From UBA1672 sp046542355 (lineage in GTDB: Bacteria > Pseudomonadota > Alphaproteobacteria > Micavibrionales > Micavibrionaceae), in the NCBI GenBank assembly GCA_046542355.1, contig JBKHBN010000056.1, forward strand, positions 1 through 6,871: a stretch of 6,871 nucleotides of DNA, written 5' to 3'. The notes under the pieces are model-generated. The model did no database searches. It saw only the letters and a program-made list of their open reading frames with translations, and had not been told where the DNA came from. This document shows positions 1 to 6,792 of this stretch, one piece after another (positions within the stretch are counted from its first letter, which is position 1; each line of letters starts with the position of its first letter). The position numbers and the translations under genes are program-made.

Positions 1-20
1 CGGTTCGTGCTGCAGCCTAG

Positions 21-40
21 TTCTGTTTTTTTCTGTTTTT
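21..40. repeat. Tandem duplication of a 10-bp T-rich unit
   Basis: The unit TTCTGTTTTT occurs twice back to back, just before the ribosome binding site of the first gene. It is seen directly in the sequence. It could be part of the upstream gene's 3' region, for example the T tracts of a terminator whose stem lies outside the window, or the leader of the next gene. Nothing here decides between these, and two copies of a T-rich unit can arise by slippage. Confidence 0.5.
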
Positions 41-60
41 AATATAAGGGTTTTGTGTTT

Positions 61-564
61 ATGAGGGTTATTGGCTTTGTTATGTTCTTCCTTGCTGTTT
101 TGTCATTCTTTTTAACAATAGGGACGAGTTCTTATGCAGGGAGTGGGGAAGCTTGTTATTCTGCTGTGGAGGCTGAGGCCGAGCAGGGTATTCGTATTCA
201 TAGCGAGCTTATGGTGATTGGATTGAACTGTGCGCATATGGCTGATGCGAATGGGAATAATCTGTATATGGAGCATAAAAAGTTTTCGTCCAAGCATAAG
301 GATTTGTATGCACGATATGAAGAGATTATGATGGATTACCTTGCGCGGAGCGGGGATAAGGATCCTGAAAAATCCATGCACAGCATGCGTACAAATTTTG
401 CTAACAAGATTTCCAACCAAGTGGCCTCCATGCGTCCTGATATCTTTTGCAGAACGTATGCCGAGCGCATTGAAAAAGCAAGTAAGATGGATAGAAAAAT
501 GTTGCGCAAATGGTCTGCTACTCCTTTTCCGGGGCATCCGGTTTCCCGGCCTTTATGTAAATAA
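61..564 (+). CDS. Small secreted four-cysteine protein of unknown function
   Basis: I do not recognise this 167-residue protein. Residues 1-26 form a typical Sec signal peptide: a short N-region (MRVIG), a long hydrophobic stretch, and a likely signal peptidase I site after SYA. The mature part, about 141 residues, is predicted to be mostly helical and polar, rich in Met, Lys, Glu and His. Its cysteines at about 32, 57, 130 and 166 could make two disulfides in the periplasm. The C-terminus ends in PLCK. I chose the ATG at 61 because AAGGG at 46-50 lies 10 bases upstream; an in-frame GTG at 55 would leave only 4 bases. The gene ends 124 bp before the efflux operon, which has its own candidate promoter, so it need not be functionally linked. 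The coding call is firm because signal peptide, ribosome binding site and amphipathic composition agree. Function is unassigned. Confidence 0.85.
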   Translation: MRVIGFVMFFLAVLSFFLTIGTSSYAGSGEACYSAVEAEAEQGIRIHSELMVIGLNCAHMADANGNNLYMEHKKFSSKHKDLYARYEEIMMDYLARSGDKDPEKSMHSMRTNFANKISNQVASMRPDIFCRTYAERIEKASKMDRKMLRKWSATPFPGHPVSRPLCK

Positions 565-583
565 TAAGACTGATCTTAATCTA

Positions 584-612
584 TTGTAAAACAGTTATTT
601 GTGGCCTATAAC
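584..612 (+). promoter_or_regulatory. Candidate sigma70-type promoter of the efflux operon
   Basis: TTGTAA (584-589, four of six matches to TTGACA) is followed after exactly 17 bp by TATAAC (607-612, five of six matches to TATAAT). Transcription would start near 618-620, giving a 5' leader of about 70 bases. Another -10-like hexamer, TATGAT at 646-651, has no good -35 at normal spacing. The hexamers and spacing are seen; promoter activity is inferred. Confidence 0.5.
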
Positions 613-623
613 TGACAAAGTTA
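592..623. promoter_or_regulatory. Candidate operator cluster over the -10 box
   Basis: CAGTTAT (592-598) and ATAACTG (608-614) form a perfect 7-bp inverted repeat separated by 9 bp. The right arm is reused in a second interrupted palindrome, TAACT (609-613) with AGTTA (619-623), separated by 5 bp. The core AGTTA/TAACT therefore occurs three times in alternating orientation. These sites cover the spacer, the -10 box and the predicted start site, where a repressor would block RNA polymerase. RND pump operons are commonly controlled by TetR-, MarR- or LysR-type regulators binding such repeats. No regulator gene is present in the window, so the binding protein is unknown. The arms could instead pair in RNA as a weak hairpin after the upstream gene, but no T tract follows. 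Confidence 0.4.
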
Positions 624-624
624 G

Positions 625-638
625 CTTTATCGATAAAG
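625..638. promoter_or_regulatory. Perfect 14-bp palindrome in the operon leader
   Basis: CTTTATCGATAAAG is an uninterrupted perfect palindrome centred on ATCGAT. It lies about 5-20 bases downstream of the predicted transcription start, a usual place for a second repressor site. The symmetry is directly visible; a regulatory role is inferred. Confidence 0.4.
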
Positions 639-647
639 ATAGGTGTA

Positions 648-672
648 TGATATAAGCCCCTGATATAGGGCT
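648..672 (+). promoter_or_regulatory. Direct repeat and small stem-loop in the adaptor leader
   Basis: TGATATA occurs at 648-654 and again at 661-667, a 13-bp period. Overlapping this, AGCCC (655-659) can pair with GGGCT (668-672) across an 8-base loop, followed by a short run of T. The stem is only five pairs, too weak to call a terminator. It lies just upstream of the possible start codons of the adaptor gene and could modulate initiation there. Confidence 0.25.
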
Positions 673-688
673 GTTTTCGGTGTTAATT

Positions 689-1876
689 ATGAAAGGAAAG
701 GCCGTGTGTTTTTATAAACGGACGTGGTTTTTGAGTCTGGTTCTGGGGAGTGTTTTATTTCTTGGAGCTTGCAGGCAGGAGCAGGAAGGCGCACAAGGAG
801 CAGGTATAGGCGGAGGTCAACCGCAAAGTATTCCGGCGCATGTGCAAAAGCCTGATTTGCGTGAGGTGCGTGAGTGGAGCGAGTTCACCGGGCGGTTTCG
901 CGCTCAGCAGCGCGTTGAAATTCGTGCGCGGGTAAGCGGCTATCTGGAAGAAATCGAGTTTGATGACGGACAGATGGTGGAAAAGGGAGATGTTTTATTT
1001 GTCATTGACCAGCGTCCTTATCAGATTGCATTAGAAGGGGCACAAGCCCGTTTTGATGCTGCTTATAATGAGTTTAAACGTGCGCAGAAATTACGTGAGA
1101 GCAGGGCTATTTCCGAGGAAGATTATGATGCGCGCCGTCAGGCTATGCGTATTGCGAAAGCTGATTTAAATAAAGCCAAGCTGGATATGGAATTTACCGA
1201 AGTTAAGGCCCCTTTTACTGGGCGGATCAGCAATAATCGTATTGATGTTGGTAATCTTGTTAATGGTGATATGACGCTCTTAACGACACTGGTTAGCACT
1301 GCACCGATCGAGTTTTATTTTGAAGTGACGGAAGCTGATATGCTTACTTATTTGCGTGCGCGCAGAAAGGGTGATGCGGCGCAGGATGTTGCTAGAGATT
1401 ATCCTGTTTATCTTCGCCTTCAAGACGAGATTGATTTTGTTCATGAAGGGAAGATTAATTTTCTTGATAATGAATTGGCTTCGGATACGGCAACTGTTCA
1501 GGTTCGCGCTGTGTTTGATAATGAATCTGCTATTTTTGAGCCAGGCATGTTTGCGCGCGTGCGTATTGCCCATGGTGATGCCAGGGAAAGGCTTTTGATC
1601 CCTCAAAAAGTAGTTGGCGCGGAGCAAACGCGTAAATATGTTTATGTTCTGGATAAGGATAATAAGGCCGTGCGCAAGTATGTTACGTTGGGTAGCCTGA
1701 GCGATGACGGGTTGCAGGTTGTGCGTGAGGGATTGGAGCCGGATGACCGGGTTGTCGTTGGTCGTTTACAGATGATTCAACCCGGTGTGGAGATTACGCC
1801 TATGGATCATCCGGTTTCTGCGCAGGATGGTGTGCAGGGAAATGCCGGAGCTTCTAAGGCTGGGGAGAGTAAGTAA
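689..1876 (+). CDS. RND efflux periplasmic adaptor (membrane fusion protein) lipoprotein
   Basis: This 395-residue protein links the RND permease to the outer-membrane channel in the periplasm. A lipoprotein signal ends in the lipobox LGAC, with the lipidated Cys at about 28. The family layout follows: first half of the lipoyl/barrel-sandwich domain (about 77-107, EIRARVSGYLEEI with DGQMVEKGDVLFVID), an alpha-helical hairpin (about 112-169), the second lipoyl half (about 170-201, EVKAPFTGRISNNRIDVGNLV), a beta-barrel domain (about 205-293) and a membrane-proximal domain (about 299-369). Length is normal for the HlyD/AcrA/MexE group. The start is uncertain. ATG 689 gives a typical MKGK start but has no clear ribosome binding site. 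GTG 704, in frame, has AAAGGA (692-697) six bases upstream and also yields a good lipoprotein signal. GTG 680 is a third option. The stop TAA shares one base with the permease ATG. Substrate cannot be read from sequence. Confidence 0.95.
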   Translation: MKGKAVCFYKRTWFLSLVLGSVLFLGACRQEQEGAQGAGIGGGQPQSIPAHVQKPDLREVREWSEFTGRFRAQQRVEIRARVSGYLEEIEFDDGQMVEKGDVLFVIDQRPYQIALEGAQARFDAAYNEFKRAQKLRESRAISEEDYDARRQAMRIAKADLNKAKLDMEFTEVKAPFTGRISNNRIDVGNLVNGDMTLLTTLVSTAPIEFYFEVTEADMLTYLRARRKGDAAQDVARDYPVYLRLQDEIDFVHEGKINFLDNELASDTATVQVRAVFDNESAIFEPGMFARVRIAHGDARERLLIPQKVVGAEQTRKYVYVLDKDNKAVRKYVTLGSLSDDGLQVVREGLEPDDRVVVGRLQMIQPGVEITPMDHPVSAQDGVQGNAGASKAGESK

Positions 1877-4800
1877 TGACTTTTTCCCATTTCTTTATTG
1901 ATCGCCCCCGCTTTGCGGCTGTGATTTCTGTGATGATTGTTGTGTTTGGGGTGTTATCCTACATAGCGCTTCCTGTTACACAATATCCCGAGATCGCTCC
2001 TCCGCAGGTACAGGTCAGTGCGGCTTACCCGGGCGCAAATGCCGAGACTGTCGCAGAAACAGTGGCAACGCCGCTGGAGCAGGAAATCAATGGCGTTGAG
2101 AATATGCTTTATATGTCATCGCAATCTACTAATGATGGATCGATGTCGCTCAGTATTACCTTTAAGCCCGGTACGGATATTGATACTGCTCAGGTGCTTG
2201 TACAAAACCGTGTTGCTGCTGCTGAGCCACGTTTACCGGAGGAGGTCAGGCGGCGCGGCGTAACGACGATGAAGAATTCTCCCAATTTTTTAATGGCAAT
2301 TAATTTGTATTCGCCGGAGGGGACTTATGATCTGAATTATATTGGGAACTATGCGAGTTTGCAGATCAGTGATCGTTTAAATCGTCTGGAGGGAGTGGCT
2401 AGCTCCATGGTTTATGGTGCGAGCGATTATGCTATGCGTTTGTGGTTTGATCCCGATAAATTGGCTTCTCTTGATATGACCGCGAGTGATGTTATTAATG
2501 CTGTGCGTAGTCAAAATGTACAGGTTGCCGGTGGTATATTAAATCAAGCTCCTGTTCCATCCGGACAAAATGCCTTTGAGCTTTCGGTTCAGACCAAAGG
2601 GCGGCTGATTGATGTAGAAGAATTTGAAAATATCATTGTTAAGTCCGGTGTGGGCGGGGCTCTGGTTCGCTTGAGAGATGTTGCGCGCGTAGAGCTAGAT
2701 GCGGAGAATTATGTTACGCGTGGGTATCTAGGGGAAAATCCGTCGGTTGTTGTGATTTTAACTATGTTGCCTGGAGCAAATGCGCTTGAGACAGCTGAGC
2801 GCGCAATAAATGAAATTGATCTGTTGGCAAAGAGTTTTCCTCAAGATCTCGAATATAAGATTATTTATAATCCAACTGATTATATCGCGCAGTCCATTGA
2901 CGAAGTTTTTGTGACATTGTTTCTAGCGATCCTGCTGGTGATTTTGGTTATTATTGTGTTTCTTCAAAACTGGCGCACGGCGATTATTCCGGTTATTGCT
3001 ATTCCGATTTCTCTTATTGGAACGTTCGGGCTTATGCTGACCTTTGGGTATTCGCTCAATATGCTTTCACTGTTCGGATTGGTGCTTGCAATCGGTATTG
3101 TTGTGGATGATGCCATTGTGGTTGTGGAAAACGTTGAGCGTAAATTGCGCGAAGGTGTTGAGATCAGACAAGCGGCCAAGGATACGATGAGTGAAGTGGG
3201 ATCGGCTTTGATTGCAACTTCGCTTGTGCTGGTTGCTGTTTTTTTGCCGACTGTGCTTATGGAGGGAATTTCCGGGCAGTTTTATAAACAATTCGGAGTG
3301 ACTATAGCTGCAGCTACTATGCTTTCAACATTGGTGACTTTGACTCTTAGTCCAGCGATGGCTGTGATTTTCATGAAAGGCGCAGGGCAGGAAAAAAGCG
3401 GTGTTTTGAATGCTCCGGCGCGTTTGTTTAATAGTTTTATGGATAAGTTATCGCAGGGCTACGGGTTTTTAGTTAGCAAGCTTGTGCGTTTAAGTTTTCT
3501 TGTTATTGCTGTGTATTTGGGACTTATTGCTTTGACGGGATATCAGTTTACCTTAATTCCCAGTGGATTTATTCCTGCGCAGGATCAAAATTATACCATT
3601 ACCATTATTAATCTGCCATCTGGCTCGGCTATTGAGCGCACGGATGCTGTTATCAAACAGGTGAAAAGCGCATTGCTGGCTATTCCTGATGTTGAGAATA
3701 CAGTTGGGTTTGCCGGATATTCAGCAGCCACAAATACGACATCGGGGAATGTTGGTGCAATTTTTACGGTGCTTAAACCTCTTGGTCAGCGTAGAGATTT
3801 GCATGAAATACTGGCTGACATGAACAAGGCTTTATTTCCGATTGATGATGCTTTTATTGTAACGGTTCCGCCGCCAGCAGTGCAGGGTATGGGCAATGCC
3901 GGTGGATTTAAGATGATGGTACAAGATCGCGCAGGGCACGGGCCGCAGGCTTTGGAACAAGCTATCTGGATGTTGGCGGGAGCGGCTAACCAAGCTCCTG
4001 AAACCGAGTCTGTTTATGCGTTTTTTGAAACGAGCACTCCACGTATTTTTCTTGATATTGATCGGGAGAAAGCCAGACGTCTTAATATTAATCTGCAAGA
4101 TGTTTTTGCAACGCTGGAGAGTAATCTTGGCTCCGCTTATGTGAATGATTTTAATTTTCTTGGGCGGACATTCCGCGTTATCGGGCAAGCTGATGCGCCC
4201 TACCGTTTGACCAAAGATGATGTTTTACGTTTACGGGTGCGCTCTCATACGGGGGCTATGGTTCCTATCGGTGCTATTGCAACTATACAGGATACTTCGG
4301 GGCCTTCACGTATAGCGCGTTACAATCTTTATCCGTCAGCGGCTGTGAGTGGTGATACTGCACAGGGTTTTAGTTCAGGACAGGCTCTGGCGCGTATGGA
4401 ACAGCTCGCAGAGCAGGTTTTGCCTGAAGGATTTGGCTATGAGTGGACGGAGCTGGCTTATCAGGAAAAAGCAAGCGGGAATACGGCAATCATTATTTTT
4501 GCTTTGGCAGTTCTTTTCGTGTTTTTGCTGCTGTCTGCACAGTATGAGAGCTTTACCTTGCCTTTGGCCATCATTCTTATTGTGCCGATGTGTTTGTTAT
4601 CGGCTGGGGCGGGGCTTTATATACAAAGTATGGATAATAATATTTTGACACAGATCGGGTTTATAGTTCTTGTCGGTCTGGCATCAAAAAATGCGATTTT
4701 GATTGTAGAGTTTGCCAAGCAAAATGAGGATGATTTGGGCATGGATCGTTTTAAGGCCGCTGTTGAGGCTTGTAAAACGCGGCTTCGTCCTATTTTGATG

Positions 4801-5019
4801 ACGGCGTTTTCGTTTATTCTTGGTGTTATTCCGCTTTTATTTGCTACAGGTGCGGGGTTTGAGATGCGCCGCGCGATTGGCTTGACTGTGTTTAGCGGTA
4901 TGCTAGGTGTGACTTTATTTGGCTTGCTGTTTACGCCTGTGTTTTATGTGTTGTGCCGAAAATTGACAATGATAGGTAAAGGCCGCAGTTCTCAGGGAGA
5001 GGATATAAAAGATGCGTAA
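1876..5019 (+). CDS. RND multidrug efflux permease, HAE1 family, MexF/OqxB-like
   Basis: This is the inner-membrane proton/drug antiporter of the pump. At 1047 residues it is full length for HAE1 permeases. It opens with the family signature FFIDRPRFAAVISVM (TM1 about 11-31), then a first large periplasmic porter region, TM2-TM6 (about 343-498), TM7 (about 538-558), a second porter region, and TM8-TM12 (about 871-1025). The proton-relay residues are intact: Asp411 and Asp412 in GIVVDDAIVVVEN (TM4), Lys938 in GLASKNAILIVEFAK (TM10), and Arg971 and Thr976 in TRLRPILMTAF (TM11), matching the AcrB relay. The wording around INGVENMLYM and VRRRGVTT resembles the MexF/OqxB branch more than AcrB; this is from memory, not a tree. 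A GGGGAG stretch (1862-1867) serves as ribosome binding site at 8 bases. The gene overlaps both neighbours (1 and 8 bases), so translation is probably coupled. Substrates are likely hydrophobic or amphipathic compounds, not determinable here. Confidence 0.97.
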   Translation: MTFSHFFIDRPRFAAVISVMIVVFGVLSYIALPVTQYPEIAPPQVQVSAAYPGANAETVAETVATPLEQEINGVENMLYMSSQSTNDGSMSLSITFKPGTDIDTAQVLVQNRVAAAEPRLPEEVRRRGVTTMKNSPNFLMAINLYSPEGTYDLNYIGNYASLQISDRLNRLEGVASSMVYGASDYAMRLWFDPDKLASLDMTASDVINAVRSQNVQVAGGILNQAPVPSGQNAFELSVQTKGRLIDVEEFENIIVKSGVGGALVRLRDVARVELDAENYVTRGYLGENPSVVVILTMLPGANALETAERAINEIDLLAKSFPQDLEYKIIYNPTDYIAQSIDEVFVTLFLAILLVILVIIVFLQNWRTAIIPVIAIPISLIGTFGLMLTFGYSLNMLSLFGLVLAIGIVVDDAIVVVENVERKLREGVEIRQAAKDTMSEVGSALIATSLVLVAVFLPTVLMEGISGQFYKQFGVTIAAATMLSTLVTLTLSPAMAVIFMKGAGQEKSGVLNAPARLFNSFMDKLSQGYGFLVSKLVRLSFLVIAVYLGLIALTGYQFTLIPSGFIPAQDQNYTITIINLPSGSAIERTDAVIKQVKSALLAIPDVENTVGFAGYSAATNTTSGNVGAIFTVLKPLGQRRDLHEILADMNKALFPIDDAFIVTVPPPAVQGMGNAGGFKMMVQDRAGHGPQALEQAIWMLAGAANQAPETESVYAFFETSTPRIFLDIDREKARRLNINLQDVFATLESNLGSAYVNDFNFLGRTFRVIGQADAPYRLTKDDVLRLRVRSHTGAMVPIGAIATIQDTSGPSRIARYNLYPSAAVSGDTAQGFSSGQALARMEQLAEQVLPEGFGYEWTELAYQEKASGNTAIIIFALAVLFVFLLLSAQYESFTLPLAIILIVPMCLLSAGAGLYIQSMDNNILTQIGFIVLVGLASKNAILIVEFAKQNEDDLGMDRFKAAVEACKTRLRPILMTAFSFILGVIPLLFATGAGFEMRRAIGLTVFSGMLGVTLFGLLFTPVFYVLCRKLTMIGKGRSSQGEDIKDA

Positions 5020-6523
5020 TATTAAGGCAAAGGTGTGGTTTTTCGTTTTTGCGCTGGTTCTTGGCGGCTGCAGGATGATGCATGATGCCAAGATACCTGA
5101 AACGCCGATCGGTCTGGAGCACGTGAATTTGACTGCTCATGGCAATGAGCGTTTCTTTGATGCTAAACCGGTTTTATCATGGTGGGAAAAGCTTGAGGAC
5201 GAGCAGCTTAATTTTTTGATTTCGTGGGCGCTGGAGCATAACAAGGATGTGAGGATTGCGCTGGCCAATCTGGAGGAGGCGCGGGCTGCTGTAAGGGAGA
5301 ATCAATTTGATCGCTTTCCAGCAATAACTTCTGAAGCATCGTATCAGCGTTTGCGAGCGAGTGAAGAGACTGCTTTTGCTCCTGTTGATCCGACATATAA
5401 TAATTATGAGGCTGGTTTTAACGCTTCCTGGGAGCTTGATCTATTTGGTCGTGTTTCTGCGCAAATTCGTAGTACACAGGCGCTTAGCGATATGTCTTTG
5501 GCGGATCTCTGGGGGGTATATGTTTTTGTGGCTGCTGAGACTGCAAGCAATTATGTGAAGCTTAGAGGGGCGCAGTACCGGCTGGATATTGCACGGCGTA
5601 ATGCCGAGAACCAAAGGGAGACGTATGAGTTAACCAAACGTTTAACGGAAGGGGGGCGCGGTACGCAGCTTGATGTTTCCCGCGCTTTGACGCAGTTGGA
5701 GCTGACACAAAGTACTATTCCTGCGCTGGAGGCTGAGGTCAATGCCCTTATCCATCGTTTGTCGGTTTTAACCGGGCAAGTGCCGGATGCTTTACGCAGC
5801 GTGTTGGGTGACGTAAAACCCTTACCCAGTATTCCGGTTGCGGTCAATCTTGGTGATGTTTCTGGTCTTTTGAAGCGGCGGCCAGATGTGGCGGCTGCGC
5901 GTCATGGGCTGGCTATGGTGAGTGCGCAGTATGATGCTATAGCTGCGCGTCAGTTTCCTGTTGTAAGCCTTATCGGGTCGATTGGTTTTGCTGCCACAAA
6001 TCTCTCTAATTTTGGCGCTTCTGCTCTGGCGGCTTCGGTTGGGCCAAGTGTAAGCTGGACAGCCTTTGATATGGGACGCGTCTGGGCGAGGATGGATCAA
6101 AGTGATGCGCGGGTGCAACGGGCTGTTGTGGAATATGAAAAGAGTGTGCTTGAAGCTCTGGAAGATCTGCAAACTGCGGTTAGTAATTTTTCAAAAGAAG
6201 AGGAGCGGCGTGAGTTTTTACAAAAGGCTGCGCAGTCCAGCAAAGAGTCCGCTTCTCTTGCGCGTGCGCGTTATGAGGCCGGAGTCGATACATTTATTGA
6301 TGTTCTGAGCGCAGAAGCAACTTTGTTGGAAGCTGAAGATCTCTTGGCGCAAAGCGAGATTAATGCCATTGTTGGTGTTATTTCTGTATATCGTGCGCTT
6401 GGCGGGGGCTGGTCTGTTGGCGTTATGGGTGGTCAAGATGAGCGCACGGACTATAGGGAGGATCCCGTGGTGCGTGTTCAACGTATTGGCATGGCCGGCA
6501 TTGTTACGCCTGTTGTAGAATAG
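5012..6523 (+). CDS. NodT/OprN-type outer-membrane factor lipoprotein of the efflux pump
   Basis: This 503-residue protein forms the trimeric outer-membrane exit duct of the pump. The first 20 residues are a lipoprotein signal with lipobox LGGC (Cys20). The mature protein has the duplicated outer-membrane efflux (OEP/TolC) layout. The first repeat runs about 60-255, with WWEKLEDEQLNFLISWALEHNKDV, the strand motif ASWELDLFGRV and long coiled-coil helices. The second runs about 284-465, with LLKRRPDVAAARHGL, a PVVSLIGSIGF strand, SWTAFDMGRV, and ARARYEAGVDTFIDVLSAEATLLEAE, ending in the YRALGGGW signature. A 36-residue polar tail follows. AGGGAGAGGA at 4994-5003 is an excellent ribosome binding site 8 bases before the ATG. 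The gene overlaps the end of the permease by 8 bases. Its stop codon TAG is split by the junction of a mobile element: TA is target sequence and G is the element's first base. The uninterrupted target would also read TAG, so the protein is not truncated. Confidence 0.95.
   Translation: MRNIKAKVWFFVFALVLGGCRMMHDAKIPETPIGLEHVNLTAHGNERFFDAKPVLSWWEKLEDEQLNFLISWALEHNKDVRIALANLEEARAAVRENQFDRFPAITSEASYQRLRASEETAFAPVDPTYNNYEAGFNASWELDLFGRVSAQIRSTQALSDMSLADLWGVYVFVAAETASNYVKLRGAQYRLDIARRNAENQRETYELTKRLTEGGRGTQLDVSRALTQLELTQSTIPALEAEVNALIHRLSVLTGQVPDALRSVLGDVKPLPSIPVAVNLGDVSGLLKRRPDVAAARHGLAMVSAQYDAIAARQFPVVSLIGSIGFAATNLSNFGASALAASVGPSVSWTAFDMGRVWARMDQSDARVQRAVVEYEKSVLEALEDLQTAVSNFSKEEERREFLQKAAQSSKESASLARARYEAGVDTFIDVLSAEATLLEAEDLLAQSEINAIVGVISVYRALGGGWSVGVMGGQDERTDYREDPVVRVQRIGMAGIVTPVVE
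6521..6522. repeat. Left copy of putative TA target-site duplication
   Basis: TA directly precedes the left inverted repeat and matches TA at 6793-6794 directly after the right one. A 2-bp match carries little weight alone, but it falls exactly at the boundaries set by the inverted repeats. TA duplication is known for IS630/Tc1-mariner-type elements and for part of the IS5 family. Confidence 0.5.
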
Positions 6524-6541
6524 GTAGCGTCCTCATAAAAT
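6523..6541 (+). repeat. Left terminal inverted repeat of the MITE-like element
   Basis: GGTAGCGTCCTCATAAAAT. It matches the reverse complement of 6774-6792 at 18 of 19 positions; the one difference is C at 6531 against A in the mirrored right repeat. The first G is also the third base of the upstream gene's stop codon. Confidence 0.85.
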
Positions 6542-6551
6542 CTTTACAATT

Positions 6552-6566
6552 CTGTTTCCAAAACAG
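6552..6566. repeat. Internal hairpin competing with a distal 12-bp inverted repeat
   Basis: CTGTTT (6552-6557) and AAACAG (6561-6566) can form a 6-bp stem around CCA. The same segment, GTTTCCAAAACA at 6554-6565, is the exact reverse complement of TGTTTTGGAAAC at 6642-6653, so a local and a long-range fold exclude each other. Inside the long-range loop, GCAGCG (6601-6606) pairs with CGCTGC (6626-6631). Confidence 0.6.
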
Positions 6567-6665
6567 GTGAAAGTAGCAAGTTTCTGACACGAATGGACTT
6601 GCAGCGCATATGCGAGGGACAAAAACGCTGCTCATTGCGGTTGTTTTGGAAACCCGTGGGCGTGG

Positions 6666-6754
6666 CAAATTTTTGTATCTCCACATTCAAGTCGCTTGAA
6701 CGTAGCTATGGCTATGTCCATGCGCGTCTTTCATGCGTATCTATCAAAAATTTG
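6666..6754. repeat. Palindromic right half of the MITE-like element
   Basis: CAAATTTTTG (6666-6675) is the exact reverse complement of CAAAAATTTG (6745-6754). Nested between them are two perfect small hairpins: TTCAAG/CTTGAA (6686-6691 and 6695-6700, loop TCG) and TAGC/GCTA (6703-6706 and 6711-6714, loop TATG). CGTATC and GATACG flank the right arm as a further stem. Together these form a branched, cruciform-like right half. Confidence 0.55.
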
Positions 6755-6773
6755 ATACGGGCAGAATGGAAAC

Positions 6774-6792
6774 ATTTTATGAGTACGCTACC
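6774..6792 (-). repeat. Right terminal inverted repeat of the MITE-like element
   Basis: ATTTTATGAGTACGCTACC, the mirror of 6523-6541 with one mismatch. It is followed at once by TA (6793-6794), the putative right copy of the target duplication. Confidence 0.85.

Larger units (their letters stand above)
6523..6792. mobile_element. MITE-like non-autonomous transposable element, 270 bp
   Basis: The element is bounded by 19-bp inverted repeats with one mismatch, each flanked by TA. The symmetry continues imperfectly inward to about 31-32 bases: CTTTACAATTCTG at 6542-6554 against CAGAATGGAAAC at 6762-6773. The interior holds many nested inverted repeats and no convincing transposase. Reading frames across it are short, run out through the ends and show no transposase motif such as a DDE triad. 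Size, termini and lack of coding capacity fit a MITE mobilised in trans by a full-length insertion sequence elsewhere in the genome. TA flanks suggest an IS630/Tc1-mariner or IS5-family (IS427-like) parent; I cannot name it. It lies between the last efflux gene and a possible convergent gene, so in RNA its paired ends could act as a 3' stabilising or terminating structure for the operon. An untransposable structured repeat of another class is the alternative. Confidence 0.8.

Noticed and set aside
40..45. -10 box (TAATAT) for the first gene
   Set aside because: No acceptable -35 at normal spacing, and the start site would fall almost on the start codon with the ribosome binding site upstream of it.
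112..537. Minus-strand open frame of 141 codons opposite the first gene
   Set aside because: It mirrors the coding frame of a gene with signal peptide and ribosome binding site. It has no plausible domain and no initiation signal of its own.
565..578. Terminator hairpin after the first gene (TAAGA/TCTTA)
   Set aside because: Only five mostly A-T pairs and no T tract; expected by chance in this composition.
1876..5019. Heavy-metal (CusA-type) or SecDF-type RND protein instead of a drug pump
   Set aside because: The TM4 motif GIVVDDAIVVVEN with paired Asp, the TM10 Lys and the N-terminal FFIDRPRFA wording are those of the HAE1 multidrug branch. CusA-like metal pumps and SecDF differ at these sites, and SecDF is a different size.
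6552..6566. Rho-independent terminator just after the outer-membrane factor gene
   Set aside because: The hairpin is AT-rich with a 3-base loop and no following T tract, so it does not meet the usual form of an intrinsic terminator.
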